Under the pieces are notes generated by a model. The model saw nothing but the letters and a program-made list of their open reading frames with translations. It ran no database searches and was not told where the DNA came from. The translations under genes were made by a program, and so were the position numbers. A stretch of 64,000 bases of DNA from Hymenobacter sp. HSC-4F20 (lineage in GTDB: Bacteria; Bacteroidota; Bacteroidia; Cytophagales; Hymenobacteraceae), in assembly GCF_019599275.1 (NCBI RefSeq), contig NZ_JAHZTD010000001.1:1116001-1180000 (forward strand). The letters run 5' to 3'. Positions 24,625 through 32,552 of the stretch are shown here, piece by piece. The stretch's first letter is position 1. Every line of letters starts with the position of its first letter.

Positions 24625-26247
24625 ATGATCAGCACCTCCAACGTAAGCCTGCGCTACGGCAAGCGCGTATTGTTTGAAGACGTTACCATCAAGTTTATGC
24701 CCGGCAACGTGTACGGCCTCATTGGGGCCAACGGAGCCGGTAAATCTACGTTCCTGAAAATCCTCTCCGGCGAGATTGAGCCCAACACCGGTTCGGTGGA
24801 TATGCCCAAGGGCGCCCGCCTCTCGGTGCTGAAGCAAGATCAGTTTGCCGCCGATGCTTTTCCCGTGCTGCAAACTGTTATTATGGGCCACCAGCGCCTG
24901 TGGCAGGTAATGGAGGAAAAGGATGCTCTCTATGCCAAGGCCGATTTTTCGGATGCCGATGGGGAGCGGGCCGCGCAGTTGGAGGGAGAGTTTGCCGACC
25001 TGGAGGGCTGGAACGCCGAGTACGAGGCCGCCGAGTTGCTCTCGGGCCTGGGCATTGCTGAGGACAAGCACCACACCCTCATGGCCGACCTGGGTACCTC
25101 CGATAAGGTACGGGTACTGCTGGCCCAGGCCTTGTTTGGCAACCCCGATGTGCTGCTGCTGGACGAACCCACCAACGGCCTCGACGCCGAAACCGTGCTG
25201 TGGCTGGAAAACTTCCTCGACTCCTTCCAGAACACGGTGATTGTAGTAAGCCACGACCGTCACTTCCTGGATGCGGTGTGTAACTACATGGCTGACCTGG
25301 ATTTCTCGAAAATCACCATGTACCCCGGCAACTACTCGTTCTGGTACGAGTCGTCGCAGCTGGCCCTGCGCCAGCGCCAGGAGGCCAATAAGAAAACCGA
25401 GGACAAGCGCAAGGAGTTGGAAGAGTTTGTGCGGCGCTTCTCGGCTAATGCTTCTAAGAGCAAGCAGGCTACCTCGCGCCAGAAGCTGCTGCAGAAGCTG
25501 ACCCTGGAAGACATCAAGCCGTCTTCGCGCAAGTATCCCTACATCGCCTTTAAATCGGAGCGCGAGGCGGGCAACCAGCTCCTGACGGTGGAAAACCTGA
25601 GCAAGTCCGTCGACGGCCAGACTATTTTCCGGAACGTATCGTTCTCGCTGGACAAGAAGGACAAGGTAGCCATCATCAGTCGCGATGACCGCGCCGCTTC
25701 CCTCCTCTTCGACATTCTCTTTAACGAGGCCAAGCCCGATACCGGCGACTTTAAGTGGGGCACCACCATTACCCCGAGCTACTTCCCCAAGGAGAATACG
25801 GAGTTCTTCAACACCGATCTGAACCTGGTGGACTGGCTACGCCAGTACAGCACCGAAAAGGACGAGTCATTTATCCGGGGCTTCCTGGGGCGGATGCTGT
25901 TCTCGGGCGAGGAGTCGCAGAAAAAGTCTAACGTACTGAGTGGGGGCGAAAAAGTACGCTGCATGCTCTCCAAGATGATGATGGAAGCCGGCAACGTGCT
26001 CGTGCTCGATGACCCGACCAACCACCTGGATCTGGAAAGCATCACGGCCCTGAACAACTCCCTGCAGGAGTTCAATGGCACGCTCCTGTTTGCTTCCCAC
26101 GACTTGCAGGTAGTGGAAACCGTGGCTAACCGTATTATTGAGCTGACTCCGGACGGCATCATCGACCGGCGCATGAGCTACGAGGAGTACCTGGCCGACG
26201 AAAATATCAAGACGCAGCGCCAACGCATGTATCAGTTGGTTTCGTAG
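24625..26247 (+). CDS. ABC-F family ATPase (YkpA/YbiT-like), second ATP site degenerate
   Basis: A soluble 540-aa protein with two ABC domains and no membrane part; ABC-F proteins act on ribosomes. NBD1: Walker A GANGAGKST (34-42), Walker B VLLLDEPTN (about 177-185), but its signature is LGTSDKV (156-162) instead of LSGGQ. A charged linker with KQATSRQKLLQKL (about 280-292) joins the domains. NBD2: the Walker A position reads IISRDDRAAS (350-359), with no Gly-Lys-Ser, while LSGGEKVRC (438-446) and VLVLDDPTNHLD are intact. One composite ATP site (NBD1 Walker A with NBD2 signature) is therefore normal and the other degenerate. ATG 24625 is the family start. Confidence 0.9.
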   Translation: MISTSNVSLRYGKRVLFEDVTIKFMPGNVYGLIGANGAGKSTFLKILSGEIEPNTGSVDMPKGARLSVLKQDQFAADAFPVLQTVIMGHQRLWQVMEEKDALYAKADFSDADGERAAQLEGEFADLEGWNAEYEAAELLSGLGIAEDKHHTLMADLGTSDKVRVLLAQALFGNPDVLLLDEPTNGLDAETVLWLENFLDSFQNTVIVVSHDRHFLDAVCNYMADLDFSKITMYPGNYSFWYESSQLALRQRQEANKKTEDKRKELEEFVRRFSANASKSKQATSRQKLLQKLTLEDIKPSSRKYPYIAFKSEREAGNQLLTVENLSKSVDGQTIFRNVSFSLDKKDKVAIISRDDRAASLLFDILFNEAKPDTGDFKWGTTITPSYFPKENTEFFNTDLNLVDWLRQYSTEKDESFIRGFLGRMLFSGEESQKKSNVLSGGEKVRCMLSKMMMEAGNVLVLDDPTNHLDLESITALNNSLQEFNGTLLFASHDLQVVETVANRIIELTPDGIIDRRMSYEEYLADENIKTQRQRMYQLVS

Positions 26248-26265
26248 TTACGTTGTAACCCCGAT

Positions 26266-27033
26266 ATGAAACGACTTCTGTTCCTAATGATTTTTGGAGG
26301 GGCCAGCCTTGGGTTGGCCCCCACTGTTTCGGCGCAGGTAACGGACACTACCCGCACCACCAAGCCCCAGCTGAACACAGCCCCGCCCGGCGCAGCCCCC
26401 GCCCGCACCCCGGCGCCCGTGTACCAGCCTACCCCCACGGCCCCCACCGAGCCGGTTCAGCCGGGCGTACCGGCTTCCAACGCCCCCTACGACCCCAGCC
26501 GCCCCTCCGGCCTCGACCTACCCCAGCGGCCGGGAGTAGCCGCCCCGGAACCACCCATGCGGCGCTACTTCCTCTACAGCAACTTCGGGCTAGGCTTCAG
26601 CAGCCTGTACGGGTTCAACCAGTTCAGCGCCAGCCTTGCGCCGGCCATTGGCTACCGCGTCTCCAAGAAGTTTGCCATCGGCCCGGGTATTTCCTACGCC
26701 TACAACAGCTACTCGGCCCGGGGCTACCAGGGTATCAAAACGAATAGCCTAGGGGTGAAAGGATTTGCTCAATTCATGGTCTTTAATCAGTTCTTCCTCC
26801 ACGGGGAGTACGAAGTCACGAAGGCGGAAGTCCTGTATCAGGACCAGTACACGGGGCAACTGTATAAAGGCAAACTCACCGTGAAGACGCCACTGGCCGG
26901 AGCCGGTTACCGCCAGCAAATCAGCGACCGGGCCGCCGCCGATATTGTGGTGCTCTACAACTTCAACGACGGGATTAATGACATCTACGGGCAACCTGTC
27001 ATCCGCTTCAGCTTCCTGTTCGATCTGAAATAA
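26266..27033 (+). CDS. Predicted outer-membrane beta-barrel protein
   Basis: A 255-aa exported protein. Signal peptide MKRLLFLMIFGGASLGLAPTVSAQ, then a Pro/Ala/Thr-rich spacer (about 30-100), then alternating hydrophobic/polar strands with aromatic ends (YFLYSNFGLGFSSLYGFNQ, GYRVSKKFAIGPGISYAYN, FFLHGEYEVTKAEVLYQ, PVIRFSFLFDLK). The terminal strand ends in a hydrophobic/charged pair as in beta-barrels. No family named. It begins 18 nt after the ABC-F stop, so it may be co-transcribed. Terminator at 27058. Confidence 0.75.
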   Translation: MKRLLFLMIFGGASLGLAPTVSAQVTDTTRTTKPQLNTAPPGAAPARTPAPVYQPTPTAPTEPVQPGVPASNAPYDPSRPSGLDLPQRPGVAAPEPPMRRYFLYSNFGLGFSSLYGFNQFSASLAPAIGYRVSKKFAIGPGISYAYNSYSARGYQGIKTNSLGVKGFAQFMVFNQFFLHGEYEVTKAEVLYQDQYTGQLYKGKLTVKTPLAGAGYRQQISDRAAADIVVLYNFNDGINDIYGQPVIRFSFLFDLK

Positions 27034-27057
27034 CTGGTGTCAGAAATGACGATTCAA

Positions 27058-27093
27058 CAAAAAAGCCTGTCTCAGTTGAGACAGGCTTTTTTG
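27058..27093 (+). terminator. Terminator, beta-barrel gene
   Basis: Perfect 17-bp arms (CAAAAAAGCCTGTCTCA and its complement, 2-nt loop) with six T residues. Also usable by the minus gene ending at 27143. Confidence 0.92.
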
Positions 27094-27142
27094 CGTTTTT
27101 CGGACTAAAGAATTCCACTACCAAGTGGAATGCAGGAGCTGG

Positions 27143-27313
27143 TTACACTACCCGCCCGCCGCGAATAACGCGCAGCAGAATGGCGATGATAGCAATAACG
27201 AGCAATACGTGAATCAGGCTGTTGCCTTGAATGCCGCCGCCGAGTACTCCGAAGAAGCCCAGGGCCCAAATGATGATTAGAATGACGGCGATGATATACA
27301 GCAGATTACCCAT
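27143..27313 (-). CDS. Lmo0937-type small membrane protein
   Basis: A 56-aa protein read as MGNLLYIIAVILIIIWALGF, then a Gly-rich turn (FGVLGGGIQGNS), then a second membrane helix LIHVLLVIAIIAILLRVI and a GGRVV tail. Two helices with a G-G-G turn and a basic end are typical of the lmo0937 family of stress-related small membrane proteins. Function unknown. Convergent with the beta-barrel gene, sharing its terminator. Confidence 0.8.
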   Translation of the reverse strand: MGNLLYIIAVILIIIWALGFFGVLGGGIQGNSLIHVLLVIAIIAILLRVIRGGRVV

Positions 27314-27648
27314 GATTGGAGAGGAGAGAGTTGATGGATGGTTAGGGAGAGTTTGGTGATGGTTCCAGGCAGCGGGCCAGTTATGCTGGCAAGCCGGATG
27401 GTCATTTGCGGTTTTGTACGCGGGCTTTCCTGCAAAAGGTTTATTGTATATTCATATTTTTTTCCGCGCTTGGTTATATTCTGACCTAAAACCCACTTTC
27501 CGAGCTTTCAGACCACTATTTAGTAGCAATAAATTATGTATATAAATACATAAATTCTTACGCGGGTGGGTGTACTGCTGGGGTTTGACGTAGCTTTGCA
27601 TAGTGCTTGTAGTAGCTTTTACCATCCTCACCCACCACCCTTTTCCAC
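27314..27648. other. Divergent intergenic region, 335 bp, AT-rich centre
   Basis: Between the small membrane gene and the hydroxybutyryl-CoA dehydrogenase gene. The stretch 27430-27560 is strongly AT-rich. A promoter -7 box lies at 27591. No small gene or RNA was recognised. Confidence 0.45.
27591..27598 (+). promoter_or_regulatory. Promoter -7 box for the 3-hydroxybutyryl-CoA dehydrogenase gene
   Basis: TAGCTTTG matches TAnnTTTG exactly, 50 nt before the ATG. No clear TTG is seen at the -33 position. Confidence 0.45.
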
Positions 27649-28539
27649 ATGCGTAACGTCGCCGTTATTGGCTCGGGCACCATGGGCAATGGCATTGCCC
27701 ACGTGTTTGCCCAGCACGGATTTTCCGTCGCCCTCATCGACATTAACCAGCCGGCCCTCGACAAGGGGTTGGCCACTATAAGCAAGAATCTGGACCGTCA
27801 GGTAGCCAAGGGTACCCTCTCGGAGGCCGATAAAACGTCTACTCTTGGCCGCCTGACGACTCATACCAGCGTGGCAGCAGGCGTAAAAAATGCCGATTTA
27901 GTAGTAGAAGCCGCTACCGAAAATGTAGAGTTGAAGCTGAACATTTTTCGGGAGCTGGACCAGCATGCTCCTGCCGGCGCAATCCTGGCTTCCAACACGT
28001 CCTCTATTTCCATTACCAAAATTGCCGCCGTTACCAAGCGCCCTGAGCAGGTAATCGGGATGCACTTCATGAACCCCGTGCCGGTGATGAAGTTGGTGGA
28101 AGTTATTCGCGGCTATGCTACCTCCGACGAGGTAACCCAGCGCGTAATGGACCTGTCGCGAGAGCTGGGCAAAACGCCCACTGAGGTAAACGACTATCCC
28201 GGCTTTGTGGCCAACCGCATTCTGATGCCCATGATTAACGAGGCCATCTATAGCTTGTACGAGGGGGTAGCCGGCGTGGAAGAAATTGACACAGTCATGA
28301 AGCTGGGTATGGCTCACCCCATGGGCCCCTTGCAGCTCGCCGACTTCATCGGCCTGGATGTGTGCCTGGCTATTCTGCGGGTGCTGCACGAGGGGCTGGG
28401 TAACCAGAAGTACGCCCCCTGTCCCCTGCTGGTAAATATGGTAACGGCCGGCCGCCTGGGCGTGAAATCGGGCGAAGGTTTCTACACCTGGAACCACGGT
28501 ACCAAGGACCTGGTGCTGGCCGAACGTTTCCGTAAGTAA
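27649..28539 (+). CDS. hbd: 3-hydroxybutyryl-CoA dehydrogenase (3-hydroxyacyl-CoA dehydrogenase family)
   Basis: A cytoplasmic 296-aa NAD(P)-dependent oxidoreductase interconverting 3-hydroxybutyryl-CoA and acetoacetyl-CoA. The Rossmann motif IGSGTMGNGIAHVFAQHGF starts at residue 6. ASNTSSISITKIA and the catalytic His in VIGMHFMNPVPVMKLVEVI follow, then PGFVANRILMPMINEAI and the C-terminal helical domain with GPLQLADFIGLDVCL. The length is the short stand-alone form (no hydratase fused). Single gene with promoter at 27591 and terminator at 28569. Confidence 0.92.
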   Translation: MRNVAVIGSGTMGNGIAHVFAQHGFSVALIDINQPALDKGLATISKNLDRQVAKGTLSEADKTSTLGRLTTHTSVAAGVKNADLVVEAATENVELKLNIFRELDQHAPAGAILASNTSSISITKIAAVTKRPEQVIGMHFMNPVPVMKLVEVIRGYATSDEVTQRVMDLSRELGKTPTEVNDYPGFVANRILMPMINEAIYSLYEGVAGVEEIDTVMKLGMAHPMGPLQLADFIGLDVCLAILRVLHEGLGNQKYAPCPLLVNMVTAGRLGVKSGEGFYTWNHGTKDLVLAERFRK

Positions 28540-28568
28540 GGCCACAGTAGCCGCTTACCTCTGCCTCC

Positions 28569-28610
28569 TACCCGGCTTTTCTGTCACCCGACGGAAGGCC
28601 GGGTATTTTT
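28569..28610 (+). terminator. Terminator, 3-hydroxybutyryl-CoA dehydrogenase gene
   Basis: TACCCGGC pairs with GCCGGGTA over a 21-nt loop and is followed by T residues. Confidence 0.7.
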
Positions 28611-28666
28611 ATGACAGCTCAACCGTATTTACTAAACTTTTCGGCCCTCAAAATCCTTTTACCCGT

Positions 28667-29314
28667 ATGATACGAGCTGTATTAACTGCGTTGCTGTGGA
28701 TGGGTCTGCTGACGGCAGCCACCGCGCAACGGGCAACTCCCAAGCCATCAACTACGAAACCCCAACGAATGGAACAGGCAACTTTTGGAGCCGGCTGCTT
28801 CTGGTGCGTCGAGGCTGTCTTTCAGGACCTCAACGGCGTCGAGAAGGTAGTGTCGGGCTATACCGGCGGACGCATCGCCAACCCCACGTATAAAGAAGTA
28901 TGCAGCGGCCTGACGGGTCACGCCGAGGTAGCCCAGATTACCTATGACCCCAGCAAAATTACCTTCGCCGAGTTGTTGGAAGTGTTCTGGAAAACCCACG
29001 ACCCTACTACCCTCAACCGCCAAGGTGCCGACGTAGGTACGCAGTACCGCTCGGCCATTTTCTACCACAACGAGGAGCAGCACCGCCTGGCCGAGGCTTA
29101 CAAGAAAAAGCTCAACGAGGCCCATGCTTTCCCCAACCCCGTAGTGACGGAAATTGTGCCCCTCCAGAAGTTCTACGCCGCCGAGAACTACCACCAGAAC
29201 TACTACAACCAGAATGGTCAGCAACCCTACTGCCAGTTCGTAGTAAAGCCCAAAGTAGATAAAGTACGGCAGGTATTTGCCGATAAGCTGAAACCTGAAG
29301 CCAAGGTTCACTAA
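28667..29314 (+). CDS. msrA: Peptide-methionine (S)-S-oxide reductase, exported
   Basis: A 215-aa enzyme that reduces methionine-S-sulfoxide in proteins. Signal peptide MIRAVLTALLWMGLLTAATA, then a short spacer and the MsrA core: FGAGCFWCVEAVF (about 41-53, catalytic Cys in GCFWC), VSGYTGG, HAEVAQITYDP, FWKTHDPTTLNRQGADVGTQYRS and AENYHQNYY. The signal peptide suggests it repairs periplasmic or envelope proteins. The downstream 32-bp inverted repeat begins on the last two bases of the stop codon. Confidence 0.93.
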   Translation: MIRAVLTALLWMGLLTAATAQRATPKPSTTKPQRMEQATFGAGCFWCVEAVFQDLNGVEKVVSGYTGGRIANPTYKEVCSGLTGHAEVAQITYDPSKITFAELLEVFWKTHDPTTLNRQGADVGTQYRSAIFYHNEEQHRLAEAYKKKLNEAHAFPNPVVTEIVPLQKFYAAENYHQNYYNQNGQQPYCQFVVKPKVDKVRQVFADKLKPEAKVH

Positions 29315-29379
29315 ACCTCCAACTACCCAAAAGCCCGCCCGGACGCTGTCCGGGCGGGCTTTTGGGTAGTTGGAGGTTT
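29313..29379. terminator. Bidirectional terminator with 32-bp perfect arms
   Basis: Arms 29313-29344 and 29348-29379 are perfectly complementary with a GCT loop; I checked all 32 pairs. The core is a usual AAAAGCCCGCCCGGAC hairpin with A/T tracts on each side; 16 further pairs (AAACCTCCAACTACCC) extend it outward. It lies between convergent genes (stops at 29314 and 29382). Confidence 0.9.
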
Positions 29380-29381
29380 GC

Positions 29382-30188
29382 TTATTGCTGGTCTATCAGA
29401 TCAATTTGGAAAGGGCCATGCTCCCGGCCCAGGGCGTAGAACATAGCCACATGATTCATAAGGGTGCGGGCGTAGAGGTCGAGGCCGCGGGTTTCCAGAA
29501 TCTGGTTGTTCTTCACGATGATAAAGCTTACTAGTTCGCCGGGGTAGGCCCCATCCTCACCCAAGGGCGGAATGGCCTCGAAAGGTGAGAAGTTCTTTAC
29601 CGGAATGAACTGGCCCTTGGGCAAGTCCATGAGCGTTTTCTCACCGTACGGGATAAAACCCTTTAGGTGGGAGTATCGGTAGTGAGGATTCCAGATCCAG
29701 CTGCCGTTGAAGATATAGTACTCATCGGTGCCCAAGCGCAGAAATTCCCGCAGCGACACATTCACGCCAATGCGCCAGTTGGTGCGCTCCTCCAGCGTCT
29801 GCTGGATGATGGCCAGCCGTGTGGGGTCCGGTACGTCCGTCAGGGGCTGGGTGAGGCGGGCATGCACTACCAGTTCGCAGCCCGCGTACAGGTTTAGCAG
29901 CTGTTGGCGCCAGGCATTCTGGGCTCCCAGCTGGTAGGCGTCGGCGCGGGTAAACTCAAAGAAATTGTGGGTGTAGGGGCCGGCAATGGCCACCCCGTCG
30001 CGGCCGTTAGGCTCAGCCCACTCCACCAGGAAGCAGGGGCGCTTGCGGCCGTCTACCCAGGGTAATTCCCGGTTGAAGGCCACGCGGGTCTGGACCAGTT
30101 CGGGGCTGATTTCTAATTCCTGGGCTACGTAGTCACGCACTTCGTCGCGAGCCTGGGCTGCGGAAACAACTGATTTGTGGGTACTCAT
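29382..30188 (-). CDS. Conserved-looking cytoplasmic protein of unknown function
   Basis: A 268-aa soluble protein with no signal peptide and no domain I recognise. Features: N-terminal helix (SAAQARDEVRDYVAQELEI), PCFLVEWAEPNGRDGVAIAGPYTHNFFE, an Arg/Leu-rich middle (NWRIGVNVSLREFLRLGTDEYY), WIWNPHYRYSHLKGFIPYGEK and a C-terminal RGLDLYARTLMNHVAMFYALGREHG. The even codon use and length argue for a real gene. The frame is open 14 codons further, but ATG 30188 (MSTHKS) looks better. Convergent with msrA, upstream of no obvious operon partner. Confidence 0.7.
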   Translation of the reverse strand: MSTHKSVVSAAQARDEVRDYVAQELEISPELVQTRVAFNRELPWVDGRKRPCFLVEWAEPNGRDGVAIAGPYTHNFFEFTRADAYQLGAQNAWRQQLLNLYAGCELVVHARLTQPLTDVPDPTRLAIIQQTLEERTNWRIGVNVSLREFLRLGTDEYYIFNGSWIWNPHYRYSHLKGFIPYGEKTLMDLPKGQFIPVKNFSPFEAIPPLGEDGAYPGELVSFIIVKNNQILETRGLDLYARTLMNHVAMFYALGREHGPFQIDLIDQQ

Positions 30189-30265
30189 TAAGCAGAGAAT
30201 CGGGGGAATTTCAGTGAGTGAACTACTCACCGCTGCGCAATATCTTCTATCTGACGGTGGAAAAA

Positions 30266-30297
30266 AAGAACCCTGGCGGAAAGTGGCCAGGGTTCTT
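30266..30297 (-). terminator. Terminator, dapD
   Basis: AAGAACCCTGGC pairs with GCCAGGGTTCTT (12 bp, 8-nt loop); on the minus strand it is followed by a run of T (plus-strand AAAAAAA). Confidence 0.82.
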
Positions 30298-30347
30298 GGG
30301 GTTCAGGTTGCGGCAGCAGTTGCCACTGCCCTGGGCAGGGCGACGCC

Positions 30348-31172
30348 TTACACGGCCACGTTGTGTTCGCGCAGGGCGTCGTTGAGCGACGTTTTCAGGT
30401 CAGTGCTGGGCTTGCGCTGCCCAATAATCAGGGCGCAAGGCACCTGGTACTCACCAGCCGGGAACTGCTTGGGCAAAGAGCCCGGAATCACAACCGAGCG
30501 GGCTGGTACGTAGCCGCGGTATTCTTTGGGCTCGGTGCCCGTCACGTCGATAATACGGGTGCTGCCGGTGATGGTCACGCCGGCGCCAATTACGGCTTCC
30601 TTCCCCACGAAACAGCCTTCTACCAGGATACTGCGCGAGCCTACGAAGGCTCCATCTTCCACGATAACTGGGGCGGCCTGTACCGGTTCCAGCACACCGC
30701 CAATGCCCACGCCCCCGCTCAGGTGCACGCCGGCCCCAATCTGGGCGCAGGAGCCCACGGTTGCCCAGGTGTCAACCATGGTACCCTCGCCAACCCAGGC
30801 GCCAATGTTCACGTAGCTCGGCATCATAATGACACCGGGAGCTAGGTAAGCGCCATAGCGAGCCACGGCCGGGGGCACCACACGCACACCCTGCTGCTCG
30901 TACTTGCTTTTGAGCTGCATTTTGTCGCGGAACTCAAAAGGTCCTACTTCGATGGTTTCCATCTGGCGGATGGGGAAGTACAGGATAACGGCCTTTTTCA
31001 CCCAGTCGTTTACCTGCCAGTCGGCGCCCTCGGTGGCGCCGGGCTGGGCCACGCGCAGGCGGCCCTTATCGAGTTCTTCAATTACGTGCTGGATGGCCTC
31101 CGTGGTGGCGGCTTGCTGCAGCAGGCTCCGGTCGGTCCAGGCAGCCTCAATCAGGGTTTGGAGTTCAGACAT
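30348..31172 (-). CDS. dapD: 2,3,4,5-tetrahydropyridine-2,6-dicarboxylate N-succinyltransferase
   Basis: A 274-aa left-handed beta-helix acyltransferase in the succinylase branch of lysine/diaminopimelate synthesis. N-terminal helices (LQTLIEAAWTDRSLL, VIEELDKGRLRVA) are followed by hexapeptide repeats: GVIMMPSYVNIGAWVGEGTM, VDTWATVGSCAQIGAGVHLS, GGVGIGGVLEPVQAAPVIVE, GSRSILVEGCFVGKEAVIGAGV. The C-terminal strand contains RSVVIPGSLPKQFPAGEYQVPC. Normal family length. Divergent from the glycosyltransferase at 31303. Confidence 0.96.
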   Translation of the reverse strand: MSELQTLIEAAWTDRSLLQQAATTEAIQHVIEELDKGRLRVAQPGATEGADWQVNDWVKKAVILYFPIRQMETIEVGPFEFRDKMQLKSKYEQQGVRVVPPAVARYGAYLAPGVIMMPSYVNIGAWVGEGTMVDTWATVGSCAQIGAGVHLSGGVGIGGVLEPVQAAPVIVEDGAFVGSRSILVEGCFVGKEAVIGAGVTITGSTRIIDVTGTEPKEYRGYVPARSVVIPGSLPKQFPAGEYQVPCALIIGQRKPSTDLKTSLNDALREHNVAV

Positions 31173-31302
31173 CTACAATCAGGTTGTCAGGTGATTCACG
31201 TTGGCTGCCCGCACCGAAGACCTGGGGCCACGCGCTACAGCGTGGTTCCTACCGCTTCTCCGCCGGCAACTAACAAGCAAACTTACCATCTTCGCGGGCA
31301 AT

Positions 31303-32457
31303 ATGCCGCCTCCCCTGACCATTTTACTAGCCTCGGTGCTCAAACCGCTCGACGATACCCGCATGCTGGGCAAGTTCGGACGCACCTTGGCCAGCCGCTC
31401 TGGCACGGTGGTGCATGTAGCCGGCCGGCAGGCACCTACTCCGGCCTCACTCCCCACTACCCTGCGCACCCACACCCTGCTGAAGGGCACGCGCCTGAGC
31501 CTTGACCGGCTAAGAGCCCAGGGGCGCTACTGGCGGCTGCTACGGGAGCTACAGCCGCAGGTAGTGTTCGTGCACGCTCCGGAACTGCTGCCCCTCACGG
31601 TACTCTGGCAAGTGCTGGGCCGCGGCCGGCGCTTTGTGTATGATGTGCGCGAAAACTACGCCCTCAACATTCTGACCCAGCAGGTATACCCAGCCTGGGC
31701 CCGCCGCCTGCTGGCCGGGCTGGTGCGCCGCCTGGAAACCCTGGCGGCCCGGCGCGCTGCCGCGGTGTTGCTGGCCGAGCGCAGCTACGCCGAGGAACTG
31801 CCCTTCGCCCGCCCCGAACGGACGCTGCTGCTGGAAAACAAATACCAGCCCTACCCCTCGGAAGCGCCTATCTCTGCCTTTCCGCGCCGCCTACCGGCCC
31901 CTCACGAACCCTTGCACTTGGTGTACTCCGGCACTGTTTCGGAGTTAAATGGAGTGTGGGAGGCCATCCGCTTCACCCAACACCTGCGTACGGCCTGGCC
32001 CCTTGCCCATCTGACGATTGTCGGCGCCTGCCAGCAGCCGGGCTTGCTACCGCGCCTGCTGGCGGCCGTCCGGGAAAGTCAAGGGGCCGTGACCCTGATT
32101 GGAGGCGCCGGGCTGGTACCCCACGCCGAGGTAGTGGACACCATGCAACGCAGCCACCTGGGGCTGCTGCCCTATCGCCCCCACCCGAGTACGGCCCGGT
32201 GCGTACCGACCAAGCTGTTTGAATACCTCGCCCACGGCTTACCCCTGCTGGTGCCGCCTAACCCGTTGTGGCAGAAGCTGACTGAACAGCACGGGGCCGG
32301 GCTGACCTTTGACTTCCAGCAGGAGCAGTATCCACCGGCTGCCACCTTGGCGGCCACCCTTCACGCCTCTGCATACTACCCCCACGGCATCCCAGCGGAA
32401 GCCTTTTGGATTTCGGAGGCCGAAAAGTTGCACCACCTCATGGATTCTATCCAGTAA
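31303..32457 (+). CDS. Glycosyltransferase, GT-B fold (GT4-like)
   Basis: A 384-aa cytoplasmic sugar transferase, acceptor unknown. N-terminal half: LTILLASVLKPLDDTRMLGKFG, RRFVYDVRENYALNI; the C-terminal half has LHLVYSGTVSELNGVWEAIRF, AHLTIVGACQQ, HAEVVDTMQRSHLGLLPYRPHP and the nucleotide-sugar site RCVPTKLFEYLAHGLPLLVPPN with the conserved Glu in KLFEYLAHGLP. The frame is open 34 codons further upstream, but MPPPLTILLAS at 31303 is a standard GT-B start. Possibly in surface polysaccharide synthesis, but no neighbours confirm that. Confidence 0.82.
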   Translation: MPPPLTILLASVLKPLDDTRMLGKFGRTLASRSGTVVHVAGRQAPTPASLPTTLRTHTLLKGTRLSLDRLRAQGRYWRLLRELQPQVVFVHAPELLPLTVLWQVLGRGRRFVYDVRENYALNILTQQVYPAWARRLLAGLVRRLETLAARRAAAVLLAERSYAEELPFARPERTLLLENKYQPYPSEAPISAFPRRLPAPHEPLHLVYSGTVSELNGVWEAIRFTQHLRTAWPLAHLTIVGACQQPGLLPRLLAAVRESQGAVTLIGGAGLVPHAEVVDTMQRSHLGLLPYRPHPSTARCVPTKLFEYLAHGLPLLVPPNPLWQKLTEQHGAGLTFDFQQEQYPPAATLAATLHASAYYPHGIPAEAFWISEAEKLHHLMDSIQ

Positions 32458-32502
32458 CTCTCGACCTTTGCGGGCCGTTTTCGGGGCAGCGCCGAATTTT
32501 TC

Positions 32503-32510
32503 TACCTTCG
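32503..32510 (+). promoter_or_regulatory. Probable promoter -7 box for fabH
   Basis: TACCTTCG, one mismatch to TAnnTTTG, 42 nt before the ATG at 32553. Confidence 0.35.
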
Positions 32511-32552
32511 GCTCCGTTTTCCTGACCTAATTGCCCCGCAAATCCCCCCTTG

